Shown here: piece after piece, positions 46,046-57,707 of the stretch
How the letters are laid out: each line of letters starts with the position of its first letter
Numbering within the stretch: the stretch's first letter is position 1
Assembly (NCBI GenBank): GCA_023055425.1
Contig: JALGPY010000004.1
Coordinates: 62,271,718-62,335,717 of the forward strand
DNA: 64,000 nt
Reading direction: 5' to 3'
From: Linanthus parryae
Lineage: Eukaryota; Streptophyta; Magnoliopsida; Ericales; Polemoniaceae
Program-made: the position numbers and the translations under genes
The notes under the pieces: generated by a model
Database searches by the model: none
Told to the model about the DNA's origin: nothing
The model's input: the letters and a program-made list of their open reading frames with translations, nothing else

Positions 46046-47572
46046 AACAACACGCAATTTTGACAAGAACACTCAAAACATGATCAAGTCAATCCTATGA
46101 TACATGCAACTTCAGAAACATGTTTATATACTCAAATAGAACCAATTTTACATACAAAAAGAGATCAATCATTAAGGATTTGAAGAATCAAGTGAGGGAT
46201 TTGAGAAATTCATGCTAAAAAGTAACAATTCAAGACCCAAAACACACATGCAAACAAAGATCAAGTAATTTCCTATCATGAATATGAACTATCAACATGA
46301 TGAGTAGGGTAGATGGAAAAAGAAGAAGTTGATGCTTACATTAGATCCCGGAGAGCTTGAATTCTTGAAGAATATGAAGAAAAAGATTCCCCAAATGAAT
46401 ACTATAGCCTTGGACTCAAGTTTTCCATAATTTGGAAGGTAAAAAATGAAGTTTTGGGGTTGTTTTGTGAGGGTCAACACCCAAAACCGGGCATAGAGTT
46501 TGAAGAGAGAGAAAATAGCTTGAATGAGTGTTCTTGAAGAGAAAAGCATGTGAAAAATTAAGAGAGGTAGATTTAGGAAGTGATGGAGATGATAGGATGA
46601 TGGTTAGTGTTATGAATGAGTGTAAGTTTACATAAGGGTAGTGGGAGTCACTTTCTTTAATTATAAAATGGGTAGTTGACTAGGTTGAGTGGAGGAGGAT
46701 TGAGGCACAATTTAAAGTCTCCCAACAACATAGTTGGGATAGAGATTGAATTAACAAGAAAATGAGGGTTCCAATGAAAATACTAGAAATTGATGTAAGT
46801 ACAAGATAACACAAACAAGAGGGGTAAAAAATAAAATTTTCATTTACTATCTAGCACATAAAAGATAAATTTTACACTAAAATAAAATTACAAAATAACT
46901 CCAAATAAACTATTATGTACTTAAATGTAGAAAAAAACAATTTTATAAAATTAAAGGAAACACATAAAGAATTTGAAATAGTACTATTATCATTTTTTTT
47001 AAACTCAAGTATTTGTTTTATCGAAAATTACAAAATAACCCTTAGAAAAAATACAGGGTATTACAAAAATAATCTATTGCCGCATATGTCATGTGATTCT
47101 GAGAGCTCAAGTGACTCATCTCTCTCCTTCCTCTTCAGGTTCACCAACCGATTGAATACCCTAAAGCAACTGATATCAGTGAATGGATTGCCCATCTTCT
47201 CTGTTATGTTTTGAACCCCTGAATTACCATTCAGTCCTTCTTTAAATTAACAAATGACTCTTTTTCCCTTATGAGGATTTTAACTTTCCTTCCGGGCTTA
47301 CCCTTTTGGTCTATGGGCTTTGCTAAATCACTAGTATTAATCCAACAGTCTAATGAACGCCCGTTAATATCTGGCTCAACAGAGAGATGTTGGTACACTA
47401 ACATTTTTCTCTTTTGCAATTAAATCCTTTGAGATAGTCAAATTTTCCTTTGCTTGGTCCTCAGGAAATTCAATAATTACAAAATCTTCTTTCTATGAAA
47501 ATTGAGTCTCTGGTACGACTTCCAGCTCATCATTGTCTCCTGGATCATCGTAATTTTCCTATATGATGTATT

Positions 47573-47785
47573 TTATCTAACCACAGTCGAATCTTCATTC
47601 AAAATCTGCGTATCACCATCCAAATTTGGAAAAGATTGGCTCGCCACCTGACCAGTCTTTTCCTTATCTTCACATTCCTCTTGGTTATCAAGATGTTGGA
47701 TTATACTAGAATTTTGCAGCTCTGTATGGGAGTTTCTCTTTATGCACTGTGCTTGATCATCTTCCAAACCTTCACCTTTTCCCTC
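47573..47785 (-). pseudogene. LINE ORF1, acidic C-terminal part
   Basis: Frame continuing beyond the LTR fragment (EGKGEGLEDDQAQC, NQEECEDKEKTGQ). Low complexity, consistent with the variable tail of LINE ORF1; coding-like remnants run on to about 47230. Confidence 0.4.
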
Positions 47786-48637
47786 TCTGTGTGCGTAGTT
47801 AAATTTCCTGTGAGTAGCTACGCAAACAGGTATGCACACAGAGCCTTCAGTCCTCAGATTTCAACAGTTTTCTCCCTCTGTGTGCATAGATAATTTTCCT
47901 GTGCTTAGATACACACACAGGTACGCACACAGAGTCTTCAGTCTTTGTCCTCAGCTTCTTTTCTGTGTGCGTAGCTCACTTTCCTGTGCGTAGCTACGCA
48001 CATAGTCTCTTGAACTGTCCTTGCCTTAGCAATTTTTTGAAATTTTTCTTCTCTGTATGCGTAGGTACCTGCCTAGCTACGCACACAGTGTTCATTTTCC
48101 TTCAAAAGTGGCCAAAAAATCACTTTTTTGCTCTCTGTCTACGTAGCTACGCACACAGCAAACGATTTCAACTTCACAAGGCCATATCTCTCTCATTCGG
48201 ACTCTGTTTTCGCTCTGTGACCTGTCTTTGGAAATCTCTTGAAGTTTACTTTCATTTTTCACCGGTCTCACTCCCAAATTCCTTGTATAACTCCAGAAAT
48301 ATTCAAAATAGTGGAGACTGGTCATTCTAGCTTCTCCAACTTTGCGTCACTTTACTCCGCTTGAGCGTTTTCTTTACTTCTGAAGTTCATTTCATGCCTC
48401 AAATCAACCACTAAGCATCCTTTACTGTCAAGGCAACATGAAAAACCATACCAAGTGATTACATTTGCCAAATAACATCAAATCATGCATGAAAACTCCC
48501 AGATTTCACTAATAAGCTCAAATTCCTCTTTTGCGGAGTACAAATGTGTTGTTGGCTAAAACATGCTCAAAATTATGATAATTCGTCCTAAAAACTCCAA
48601 TATAAGCTCACAGATAACTCCTAAATGGGAGTTATCA
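47785..48637 (-). repeat. Athila-type LTR fragment in the LINE, with GTGCGTAGCTACGCAC repeats
   Basis: On the minus strand starts TGATAACTCCCATTTAGG at 48637. Middle parts match 32080-32230 (ACCAGTCTCCACTATTTTGAATAT..., GAGACCGGTG). From about 48160 to 47785 it is filled with inverted copies of TGTGCGTAGCTACGCACACAG, then stops before any U5. Confidence 0.7.
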
Positions 48638-48659
48638 CAGATCTAGTTGCTTCTTCTCC

Positions 48660-49384
48660 GTCCCCAGTGCTCCCCAAATTCTTTGAAATTTCTCAGATTC
48701 CAATAGTGGAAAAGCCGATTTTGCACCTTTGCTCTTGTTGGGAGTACATCGCCAGAACATCCCATAATAATGGCACCCTTTTTTTTATGGTTATTGACTA
48801 CAATCTTTATGACGGTGACCTAACCGACCACAATCATAACAATAATCTCCGATATGTTCATAGTTAACACCTTCTCTAATTTTCCGGCCATGTTTCATGT
48901 AATGCACTGCCTAAACCAGAGGAGCTCTTCTTGTCTCCTATAGTATCTTCATAAACCTCAATAATTTGTCCCCTGTATTACCAATTAACCGAGTATTCTT
49001 CACAGTTTTGAACGTCGACGGTACACTGCAAACCTGAGCCCAGAAATAGCTACTTGAAAAATCAATTTCTTTCAAAGAAGTACTAGCCGGCCATTTCTTT
49101 AACACCAACAAATCATTCGAAATGTTCCAGGGGATCCACTGCATCACTCTTCGACAATATTCCTTGTCGTAAAATAGGAAAATGTATTTGTTTCGATCCC
49201 ACATGTCCACTTTCAAGCCTTCTTGAACTCCCCATATAAATCTTGTTATTTTGGCTATGGTAGCAGCTGAGAACTTTTTTAGCGATATCAACTTGCCTAC
49301 TATCACTCTCGGAGAAACCAGATCCGCCATTTGAACATCTTCCTCTAGATCTAAGATGAATACCGTCTCTAATTTTCCGTCCAT
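48660..49384 (-). pseudogene. LINE ORF1 protein, DUF4283 domain and CCHC knuckle
   Basis: Starts MDGKLETVFILDLEEDVQ at 49384. The DUF4283 region shows RVIVGKLISLKKFSA, KYIFLFYDKEYCRRVM and WIPWNISNDLLVLKKWPA, then FWAQVCSVP. After a frame change near 48940 a CCHC zinc knuckle CYDCGRLGHRHKDC (48800-48841) follows. It continues with YGMFWRCTPN to the LTR fragment at 48637. ORF1 proteins of plant L1 elements bind RNA. This copy has stops and a shift. Confidence 0.78.
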
Positions 49385-49451
49385 GTTTCATTTGAGTGAG
49401 AAGATTCAGGAGAAACGAATGAAGCAAATTTTACCACTTAAATTTACCAAT

Positions 49452-50078
49452 TGTGCACAAGAGATTCCGGCGGGGAGACCTCCGTGTACACCGTATGTAT
49501 AGGATCAGAGATCGCACAGGAAGAGTGGGGTTGTGTGTAGGGAGAGAGTAAGGCAGTAGTAATGTCTGAGAGAGAGACAGAGGTTTGGCAGAGCTTCCGC
49601 ATATGGCTAGTGTGTTCTCCTTTGTATGGAAAGGTTAACGTCCTATATATAGCAGGGAACGTGACCGTTGTAGTGTGGTTAATGCGCCCATTAATGGCGG
49701 CTTAATTAGCTTAACCACAACGGCACGTTCGTCCTCATATATAGGGACCGTTACAGCACGTGGTGCGCGAATACCGGAACCGTTACGAGGTTGACCGGGT
49801 TTGACCGGATTGACCGGGTTTATGGAGCTCGTGCCATAAATCTCTCAAAACAGTTACTAAAGGTCGCGCACGGGCTTGGCTCGCACGCGACAGGGCTTAC
49901 TCTAGCCTCCAAACCACTAAGTCCCTACAAGTCCCGTGCAGTGGTATGCGAGGGCTCTGTCTCGCAGCCCCCACATGGATCAGCTCGGCTGGTGATCCAG
50001 TGTGTGTGGAGCACAATATGGTGTGCTGGATGGTTGCCACGTGGCCAAGATCTGTCAGCTCAGAAAGCACTATCTACA
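49452..50078 (-). repeat. 3' LTR of element C
   Basis: 627 bp, TGTGCACAAGAG to CTATCTACA. TATA run CTATATATAG at 49643-49652 (element strand) and G-box GCCACGTGGC at 50036-50045, as in B. Confidence 0.92.
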
Positions 50079-50255
50079 TTAGCCCCCTTTCTGCGCGTGA
50101 AGACTCATAGCTGTATAGACTTCCATGCGCGGAAACCAACGTACGCGTCGCCGCCACGCACCAATTCAAATACGGGTAAGTTCAGCCCCCGTGCGTGCCA
50201 TTATGACCTAAAACCCCTAGAGTCGTGTCGTCTGGCCTTTAGGGTTTTAGGCGTG

Positions 50256-50349
50256 ACGTCAGCTTGTCCTGTGATTGCGCGATTCGACGGTGACGGTTGC
50301 GATTCGACTACTGAAAGGACGCAACCTTTCATTGTTTTTGGATAAATAC
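50256..50349 (+). promoter_or_regulatory. Candidate promoter of the antisense gene in C
   Basis: TGACGTCA (50256-50263) and GGATAAATAC (50340-50349), same spacing and orientation as in B. Confidence 0.55.
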
Positions 50350-50809
50350 TTTGTATCCTCCATTGTTGCAAAGCATCACTTCTTTCTCTTAAAGTGAATG
50401 GTACCCGGAGATCTTCGAGAGCAGATTCAGATAATCAATCACCAGTTCAGAACTGCAAATCGTCTTCTCCAACTGTGCATATCCAAGCAAGCTTCACGAA
50501 AACAAGGTTGGCCCTGTTCAATTTCAATTTAAAATACCAGCGTATGCCTTTGAACTGTGTTGGATCTGCAAACCCATATTATCTGTTGAAACTTGTGAAG
50601 AAGCTTCGATCTTCGAACCCACTTTTGCTTTAATCCTTCAATAATAAGGACTTCGGTTGTGAGGTTTTGAAATCACTGATAATGCAACCCTCTAATTTCT
50701 GAAATCGATACCAGAAACTATTCATCTTTCTTTCCATAGATCTTGAATCTCGAAATTCAAACTGAAGTGTAGCATATTTCTCCCCCCTTTTTCTTGCTCT
50801 TCCGCAGGA

Positions 50810-53800
50810 ATGGCCAAGACAAAAGGAACCAGACCCACCAAGGAGGACGAAGAGATACCCGATCTTCCGCAGGCCTTGTGGCGAAAAGCCCCCTATCTAG
50901 GTGGCAAAGATTTCTACCATGCGAGGGTTAAGGCGAAGAGAATGCCTGCTCCTATCCCAATTGAGGGATTGCTAACACTGACTCCCCCGGTTAACTCAGC
51001 CTTGCTCGAGTTAATCGGCTCCGAAGATGTGGTTCGATTGGGAATCGAAAACGGGTACTTCCCCTACACTGCGATTTCCACCCAAGCTTTTGTCCAGAAA
51101 TTGGACTACATGGATGAGTGGATTGACCATGTGTTGACCAATCATGCTGCGACTCTTGATGAAGCCGGCGTATACTTCGCTGTTCGTGCTATGAAGGGTG
51201 CTGCCGTGAAGCTGGACCAGTCCATGCTTCTAGACCTTCTTTCCCGTTACTCGCCTGCGACTCACCCGTTCCACTTTGCTGAGTTCGAGGCTGCCCCCAC
51301 ACTCGAGGACGTGCATATGCTGTACGATCTTTCCCCCATGGGTGAAGTGGACCCTTTGAGTCCTTTGAGGACGTCTACGGAGATTGCTTTATACACGCAG
51401 ATGGAGGAATGCCTAGCTGAGGTGAAGAAAATCTCCACCCGGTGGACCACTACCAAGGCCCTTCCAAACTGGCAGTTAGTTGATACGTCTGCGAAGAACA
51501 CCTGGAACAAATGGTTGCAGTACTTCTTTCGAGACTATGCGAACAGCAGCATCACCAAGAAGCTTCTGATTAAGAACCCAGAGGCCGAGAATTTTACGTG
51601 GAGGGTAAAGGCTATCACTTGACCCTTTGTGCTTTCCTCTGTGCATGGCTGTCAAGGTACTTAATTTACGGTCACCCACATGATGGGGTCTTTTACCACG
51701 TTCTGCCGCTTGCTGTGAGGCTCGCCCTCGGTCAGAGAGTCGCACTCGGACCCTTGGTCTTGGGCACGCTGTACTATAGGCTCGATCAGCTGGTTCTGTC
51801 CATGAAAGAGTCGCGCGGTCGCCTCGATATACTGACTTTCGTCAACATTTCTTTCTTGACGATGTGGGTCTTCGAGCGATGGCCATCCTATGCTCCAACT
51901 GCTCTTAAACCCGACAAGTGGTGTCCCCCAGGCGAGACGGAGAAGCGTAATAGTGGCAGGGCTGCGAGGTGGTTCGGAGTGAACAATACCAAGTGCGCTT
52001 GGAGTCTGATCTGTGACAAATGGCGAGAGTTCACTGCCAGGCCTTATGCCATGCGCATCGAGAACGTGCGATGGTTTCCAAAGCTGTACCCCACTAAGGG
52101 TGTTGTCTTCTCAGAAGAGCTTCTCTTTGAAGAGGGATCGCATTTCCATGAGCGCTATCGCGAGTTCTTTTGCTGGTGTCTACGAGGTTCCCTTCCTGCC
52201 CTCGCAGAGCATATTCGTGAGCTCGCGCCAAGGTATGAGAGGATTACGGTGGATGTTGACCCCACTCGAGTTTCTCCCCAGTTCGGCTTTGATGCAGTGG
52301 CACCATCAATCTGGCCCCTGTCCATTATCAGAGGTTTCTATAAGCGCTTGCTAACAAAGGAGTGCAAGACAGTCTTCATGAACAATCTTCCTTTTGAGCA
52401 GCCTGCAGGTACCCGCGAGGGTGGTTGTTCCCAGAACTGGCTCGCATACTGGGTCGCCCAGCAAACGAGGATTGAGACGCAGTCGGCTGCTCAGCCAAGT
52501 AGAGCTCCCTTGATTAAGAGAAATTCTTTTCCGTTTCGCCCCAATTGCAGTCTGAGCGAATCTGAATATGGTTGCTACTCATTGTTGGATCGTGAGAACC
52601 ATTTGTGCCCTGACGTCATTCTGAAGGAAAAGATCGCCGCAGTTAAGAAGGGCGACACGCATGTTGCCAAATATAGTGAGGCATTTGCTAAGGTGAGCAA
52701 TTTTTCGCATGCGTTAAGCTTCTTGATTTCCACATGTTGATGCCCTTATTCTGTATTTGTTTGATGCAGTGTCATGTGCGGAGATTCGCATCTGGTGATC
52801 GTTCCAAGTCGTTGGTTAACACCATTGTTGCCACCAAAAGACAAGGACAGTCGTTTCTGCTAGCATGGAGGATGGACCCCGAGGTCGAAACCAGGATTCG
52901 CGCAGTCATGAACGCTTTTGCTGACTCTCTGATAGACAATGCTCCGGCCTCGTCTCCACCCAGAGATGATCCGTCCCCTACAGCGACTGTGGCGCCGAGA
53001 GTGAAGAGACCCAGGCAAAAGGGAATTACAATTTCTTCCCCAGAAGTGCTCCAACTTCTCCTCCGGCGAGGTCCCTTTCTGTCAAGGACAAAGGCAAAGG
53101 TCGCATGCCCAGCAAAGTGCGAAAAGAGCTCGCAGTTGAGTCTTTCGTTCCATTCAACCAGGAGGAAGGAGAGAGGCAGGAGCCCAGAGAAAGGGATGAA
53201 GAAGAAGAAAGAACAGTGGTGATGCATGAGGAAGAATCAGGAGGTACTTCCGTCGCGTCTTCTTTCTCATTATCGTAATTCTTTTGCAATTCTTTCTTAA
53301 ACCAATCATTTCTTCGCAGATGATGATGATGATGAGATCATCGGTGGCTTTTTGGCCAAGATACAAAGGAGAGATACCCATTCTGGTGTTCCAGACGATC
53401 CCATAAGCGGGGACGTTCTTGCTGAGTCCAGGAAGACAGCCGCGGAGGCTGCTGAAAGAAGAAGACAGCGGGAAGAGGAGGAGCTCGAGCGTGTGAGACA
53501 GCGGAGCCTCGAAGAGCAACATGTTGACGACTTAGTGCGTCCAGCTACCGAGGAAGATGAGCTTCCCGAAGAAGTGGCTCCTCAGGCGGAGGAGGAGGAT
53601 GTGATTCCAGAAGAGGATGCAGCAGCCCTGGAGCAAGCCCAAGCGGACTTTGAAGAAATCGCAGGCGGCGATAAAGGTGAGATCTTCAATCTCGCAGTAA
53701 CTTATAGAGATGTTATTGTGGGTGCGTTAAAGCATGGTGTGTCAAAGGCTGACATTCTCCGTTGGCTAGTAGGCAAGTGCGGAGAACCTTCAGGTAACCA

Positions 53801-55103
53801 TTTGAGCGATATGCATGTACTAGACCTGAGCAACTTGAAACAGAATCATGACTGGTTTCTTCGCATCCCAGGTCACGCTCCTTTTAAAGACTTGCTTAAT
53901 GAGGACACACTAATAGGACATGGTTCCACGTCTTTAGTGTATGACGAAGATACATCAATCCCACCTTCGCGTGGAGGTGCTTGCTCTTAGCTTTAGCAAA
54001 GATAGTAAAATAACGTTCAATGCGAGTTACCTCATACCATCGCATTTTGTGTCGCAGGCAATGCTGAGGAAACTGCGCTGGAGCAAAGGAGTCAGCCTTT
54101 TGCATCCTATGTTCCGATTCCGAGCTCCCATACCGAGAAGCCCGTCGCAGCCGCGGAATATGCAGGAGAGCCTCTTGAGGACGTCATCGAACTTTCTGAT
54201 GATGCTGAAGCTGATGCTGTGCTAATGGAGGAAGATGCCCATACTGGCGCTGAGGAAATAAGGACAAGTGCTGCTGATGCTTCCGCATCTGAGAGCGTCC
54301 CTCGCCAAGCGGCTTTGACTGTCACTTCGCCTCCGGCGATGACTGAGTCTGTGGCACCTATTCCTGCGTGGAGCTTTTGGGGCTCGCAGGTTGGGAATGC
54401 AGTCGCAGCTGGTGCGGCCTATACTCTTCCTCCTGACTACGAGAGGTTAGAGCTCGCGGCTGACAGGAGAGCTATGGAGCGAGGACAGTCTTCGACCACC
54501 ACGGCAGCGCGCATTCCTTCTCTTCATGAGATTCTGGAAGGAACTGGTAAGTAGAGATTTACTGTTTGCATCTCGCATTATTCACTTGCGAGTTTGACAT
54601 CATAACTTAGCTTTGACATCGCTTTAGGTTTGAAGCAAACTGATGTGGACTGGGTAGTTCGGATGCGCCTCACCTACCCCCAATCATTTGTGAGATCTCT
54701 GGAGATAGGGCCCTTCGACAGGAGGCTGTTTCTTACTGAAGCCATTTGGATTTTGGAGCAGCAGTCTGCGGCTACGCCTGCGACCATTTCCGTCCAAAGT
54801 GCTGAATTGCTTTGTGGCATGTGCCAAAATCTCCTGACCAAAGTTCAAGGCAGGCTGGGTTTCAGATTTCTTATGAAAAGAGTTACTCTGATTCGCGCAG
54901 CCGTAACTTTGAAGCTCGGCCACCAGAACCTCGCAGCCGAGAAGCAGAAGGTGGAGCAGCAAAAGCAAAAGGTTGACGAAGCTCTGAAGCTCTATCATGA
55001 GATGAATGCCAGGTGCGAGCAACTGAAACAAGAAGTGGAGCAAGTAGAGAAGCTGAGCCATCAGTTCGCGCCCCATGACTCCTTGATCAAGAATTTGCTT
55101 TGA
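50810..55103 (+). CDS. Antisense plant-mobile-domain protein gene (aORF) of element C, five exons, frameshifted in exons 1 and 2
   Basis: Exons at 50810-52692, 52770-53243, 53320-53976, 54058-54546, 54628-55103 with the same intron positions and phases as in B. The PMD is in exon 1. Two extra bases near 51593 and one missing base near 53040 shift the frame, while exon 5, broken in B, is open here and ends in the coiled coil (NLAAEKQKVEQQKQ, NARCEQLKQEVEQVE). The N-terminal 260 codons differ from B mainly at silent sites. A product would be about 1,300 residues, likely nuclear by its basic patch (inference). Confidence 0.8.
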
Positions 55104-55513
55104 CTTTTCGAATTTTGAAAAATAGCAAGGAAATAGCTGGAACATTAATGTAATGTTTGAAAACATTAATGTAATGTTGCTAGGGTTTCTCCCCTCTTTT
55201 TTTTAACAACAAGAATTGATTTGCCCGTTTTGCCCTTTCCGGGATTTGATAGGATATCTCTGTGCATATCCAATTATGACATCAGCAATTGATACTCTGC
55301 TTGATTTTCGCGCTAATTTCTCGGAAGATAAGCACGCTTTCGTTGGGAAGTCCATTCGAATCATGACCATCCGTCATTTATTAGGATACGCAACTGAATC
55401 GTCGTAGCCTTTAGTAGGGTAATTGATCGTTACCGCTTTTCAAGGCGTAAGTGATTGACCTTACCCTCTTTTCGAATTCTGCTGACTCATCTTAGCAACT
55501 GAAGAGTCTCCAC

Positions 55514-55533
55514 AGGGTCTATATAAACCCTGT
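55514..55533 (+). promoter_or_regulatory. TATA box inside an inverted repeat (C copy)
   Basis: Identical to 12934-12953 of B. Confidence 0.45.
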
Positions 55534-55562
55534 CTTTGCCATTTGGGTTCTTCATCCCAAAA

Positions 55563-55910
55563 ATGTGTTTTGCCGTGAGTCCTTACGACTGCTGGCTTCA
55601 ACGCTTGTTTTTCGTTGATTCATGGCAACTTCAAGTTGTGAATCCTGAGTTTGCGCTTTGTGCTATAGAAATAGTTTCCAAGATCCACTTTATGAGGAAT
55701 ATTGCTCTTTATAACCATCATAAAGAAGATGGAAATGATATCTCATGTGTGTTCGAAGAATTTTCTTCGTGTATTATGTTTGCAGGTCATGTTTCCGGCC
55801 GCCTCCCGGTGAGGTGCAGCGCCGAAGTGACCGTGCTACTGTCTCGTAATGAACGGCGGAATTCTCCTCCAGCATCCCTGGAGGAGGATTTCTTGCCTCT
55901 TCGTTCTTGA
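55563..55910 (+). other. Short open frame of 115 codons (C copy), doubtful coding
   Basis: Same length as 12983-13330; substitutions are mostly amino-acid changing. The following 55911-56640 has no supported gene. Confidence 0.2.
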
Positions 55911-56639
55911 ACTCAGGAGTCTCGTCAATGCCCTTGTCTATCATGACAAGGAACCCATCACCAGAGGAATGACTGCTTCCCCTGTTTTGCACGGCGGCAT
56001 ACGCCGGAACAGGAGGTTCCTCCGGTGCCTATCTTGATCAGACAGAGGCCTTTGTCACCTCTTGGGGTCGTGGACGTACCGTTTCCCAGATCTTGCCGCT
56101 AGGGACGTAGCGAATGACGAGTTGATCTCTTCGCAGCAGCATCCCTTTTGCTATAGATCTTTGGCCGCAGATCTGTGTATTGCATCGCCGGTGTTAGGAC
56201 CGATGGGTTCATCCTTTCTCAGTTAGGATTCCCTCGATGTGTTACTTCTCGCTTGTAAGCTACTTTTTGAATGCATTGTAAGCCATGTTGGCTGCGTAGT
56301 TAGATTTGAGCTTTTCGCTTGTAAGCTGCTATCTAGACAGATAAATTGTAAGTCTTTTCGACTCATAATGACAAATAGCCTTTTGTATTATCTGCTGTTT
56401 TGTTACAACAAAATACAATTTCGCATGCGCTTCGGCATATTTCGCCTTGCATAATGCTATGTTCACGTTTCGCATGTGCTATCTGCCATATGAACTCGCA
56501 GATGTTTCACTAGATCGTTCGAGATCGTATTTTCGCAGCTGTGCCATCTTGGCAGATGGGCTTGTGATTAGCTTTCAGATTCACGCGCTATCATATCAAA
56601 TAGACCTTTGTAGATCACTTAAGATCATTTTCACAATAT

Positions 56640-57500
56640 TGCTATCGTATTTGTATAATGTTGCGATCACCGCAGATAGGCTTGGAATATCATTTAAGAT
56701 CATTTTTCGCATGAGTTGCTATCGTGGCAGATAGGCTTTAATAGATCAATTAAGATCGTTTTTCGTATGAGCTGCTATCGTGGCAGATAGGCCTTAGAAG
56801 ATCAATTAAGATCGTTTTTCGTACGAGCTGCTATCGTGGCAGATAGGCTTTAGAAGATCAATTAAGATCGTTTTGCATAGGCTGCTATCGTGACAGATAG
56901 GCTTAGATGATCAATTAAGATCGCATTTCGCATAGGCTGCTATCGTAACAGATAGGCTTAGATGATCAATTAAGATCGCATTTTGCATAGGCTGCTATCG
57001 TAACAGATAGGCTTAGATGATCATGTAAGATCGCATTTTGCATAGGCTGCTATCGTAACAGATAGGCTTAGATGATCAATTAAGATCGCATTTTGCATAG
57101 GCTGCTATCGTAACAGATAGGCTTAGATGATCAATTAAGATCGCATTTTGCATAGGCTGCTATCGTAACAGATAGGCTTAGATGATCAATTAAGATCGCA
57201 TTTTGCATAGGCTGCTATCGTAACAGATAGGCTTAGATGATCAATTAAGATCGCATTTTGCATAGGCTGCTATCGTAACAGATAGGCTTAGATGATCAAT
57301 TAAGATCGCATTTTCATTGGCTGCTATCGTAACAGATAGGGTTAGATGATCAATTAAGATCGCATTTGCATTGGCTGCTATCGTAACAGATAGGCTTAGA
57401 TGATCAATTAAGATCGCATTTGCATAGGCTGCTATCGTAACAGATAGGCTTAGATGATCAATTAAGATCGCATTTGCATAGTGCTATTGTAGCGGATAAC
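56640..57500. repeat. Tandem array of about 54-55-bp units in element C
   Basis: About 16 units of CTGCTATCGTAACAGATAG, GCTTAGATGATCAATTAAG, ATCGCATTTTGCATAGG. The homogenised version differs from that in B (AACAG for GAGAG, CAATTAAG for CACTTAAG). Confidence 0.92.
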
Positions 57501-57558
57501 CCATTGTTAACAGTTAACAAACTGAAATAAAGCAAAATTGACATCCAGCAATATGAAA

Positions 57559-57638
57559 TTTCTCATTTGGGAGAATTCTCTTATTATAACGCTCTCATGT
57601 GGGAGAGATGAGATTACAATCCTCTCATATGGGAGAGG
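57559..57638. repeat. Three hairpins downstream of pol in C
   Basis: TTCTCATTTGGGAGAA, CTCTCATGTGGGAGAG and CCTCTCATATGGGAGAGG, same order and spacing as in B. The middle loop differs by one base while both stems are kept. Confidence 0.7.
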
Positions 57639-57707
57639 AGATTGTGTAAATCGTAGCCATACAAGACATTAAGCGACGTTATAATAAAACGCATGAAATG
57701 AGAGAAG

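Larger units (their letters stand above)
39967..47065 (-). mobile_element. Element G: Tekay/Del-like element with large LTRs and almost no internal region
   Basis: Left LTR 39967-42822 (2,856 bp) and right LTR 43222-47065 (about 2,854 bp without element H) enclose only 399 bp. The internal piece has an initiator-Met primer site and a purine tract, but no gag-pol apart from what look like the last codons of pol (FEDEAFSEG). LTR termini are TGTAATACCCCG and TTGTTGCA. Flanks AAAAC (39962-39966) and AAAAT (47066-47070) fit a mutated 5-bp duplication. The LTRs differ by several percent by eye, so it is older than B. Confidence 0.87.
43222..47065 (-). repeat. 5' LTR of G, interrupted by H
   Basis: Co-linear with 39967-42822 except for the 982-bp insert and its 8-bp duplication at 45064-46053. 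Confidence 0.85.
47071..49451 (-). mobile_element. L1-type LINE remnant, ORF1 region
   Basis: ORF1 coding remains on the minus strand (DUF4283 domain and zinc knuckle), interrupted by an Athila LTR fragment and bounded by insertions G on the left and C on the right. No RT (ORF2) is in the window. The far left piece 39933-39961 may be its continuation beyond G. Confidence 0.75.
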
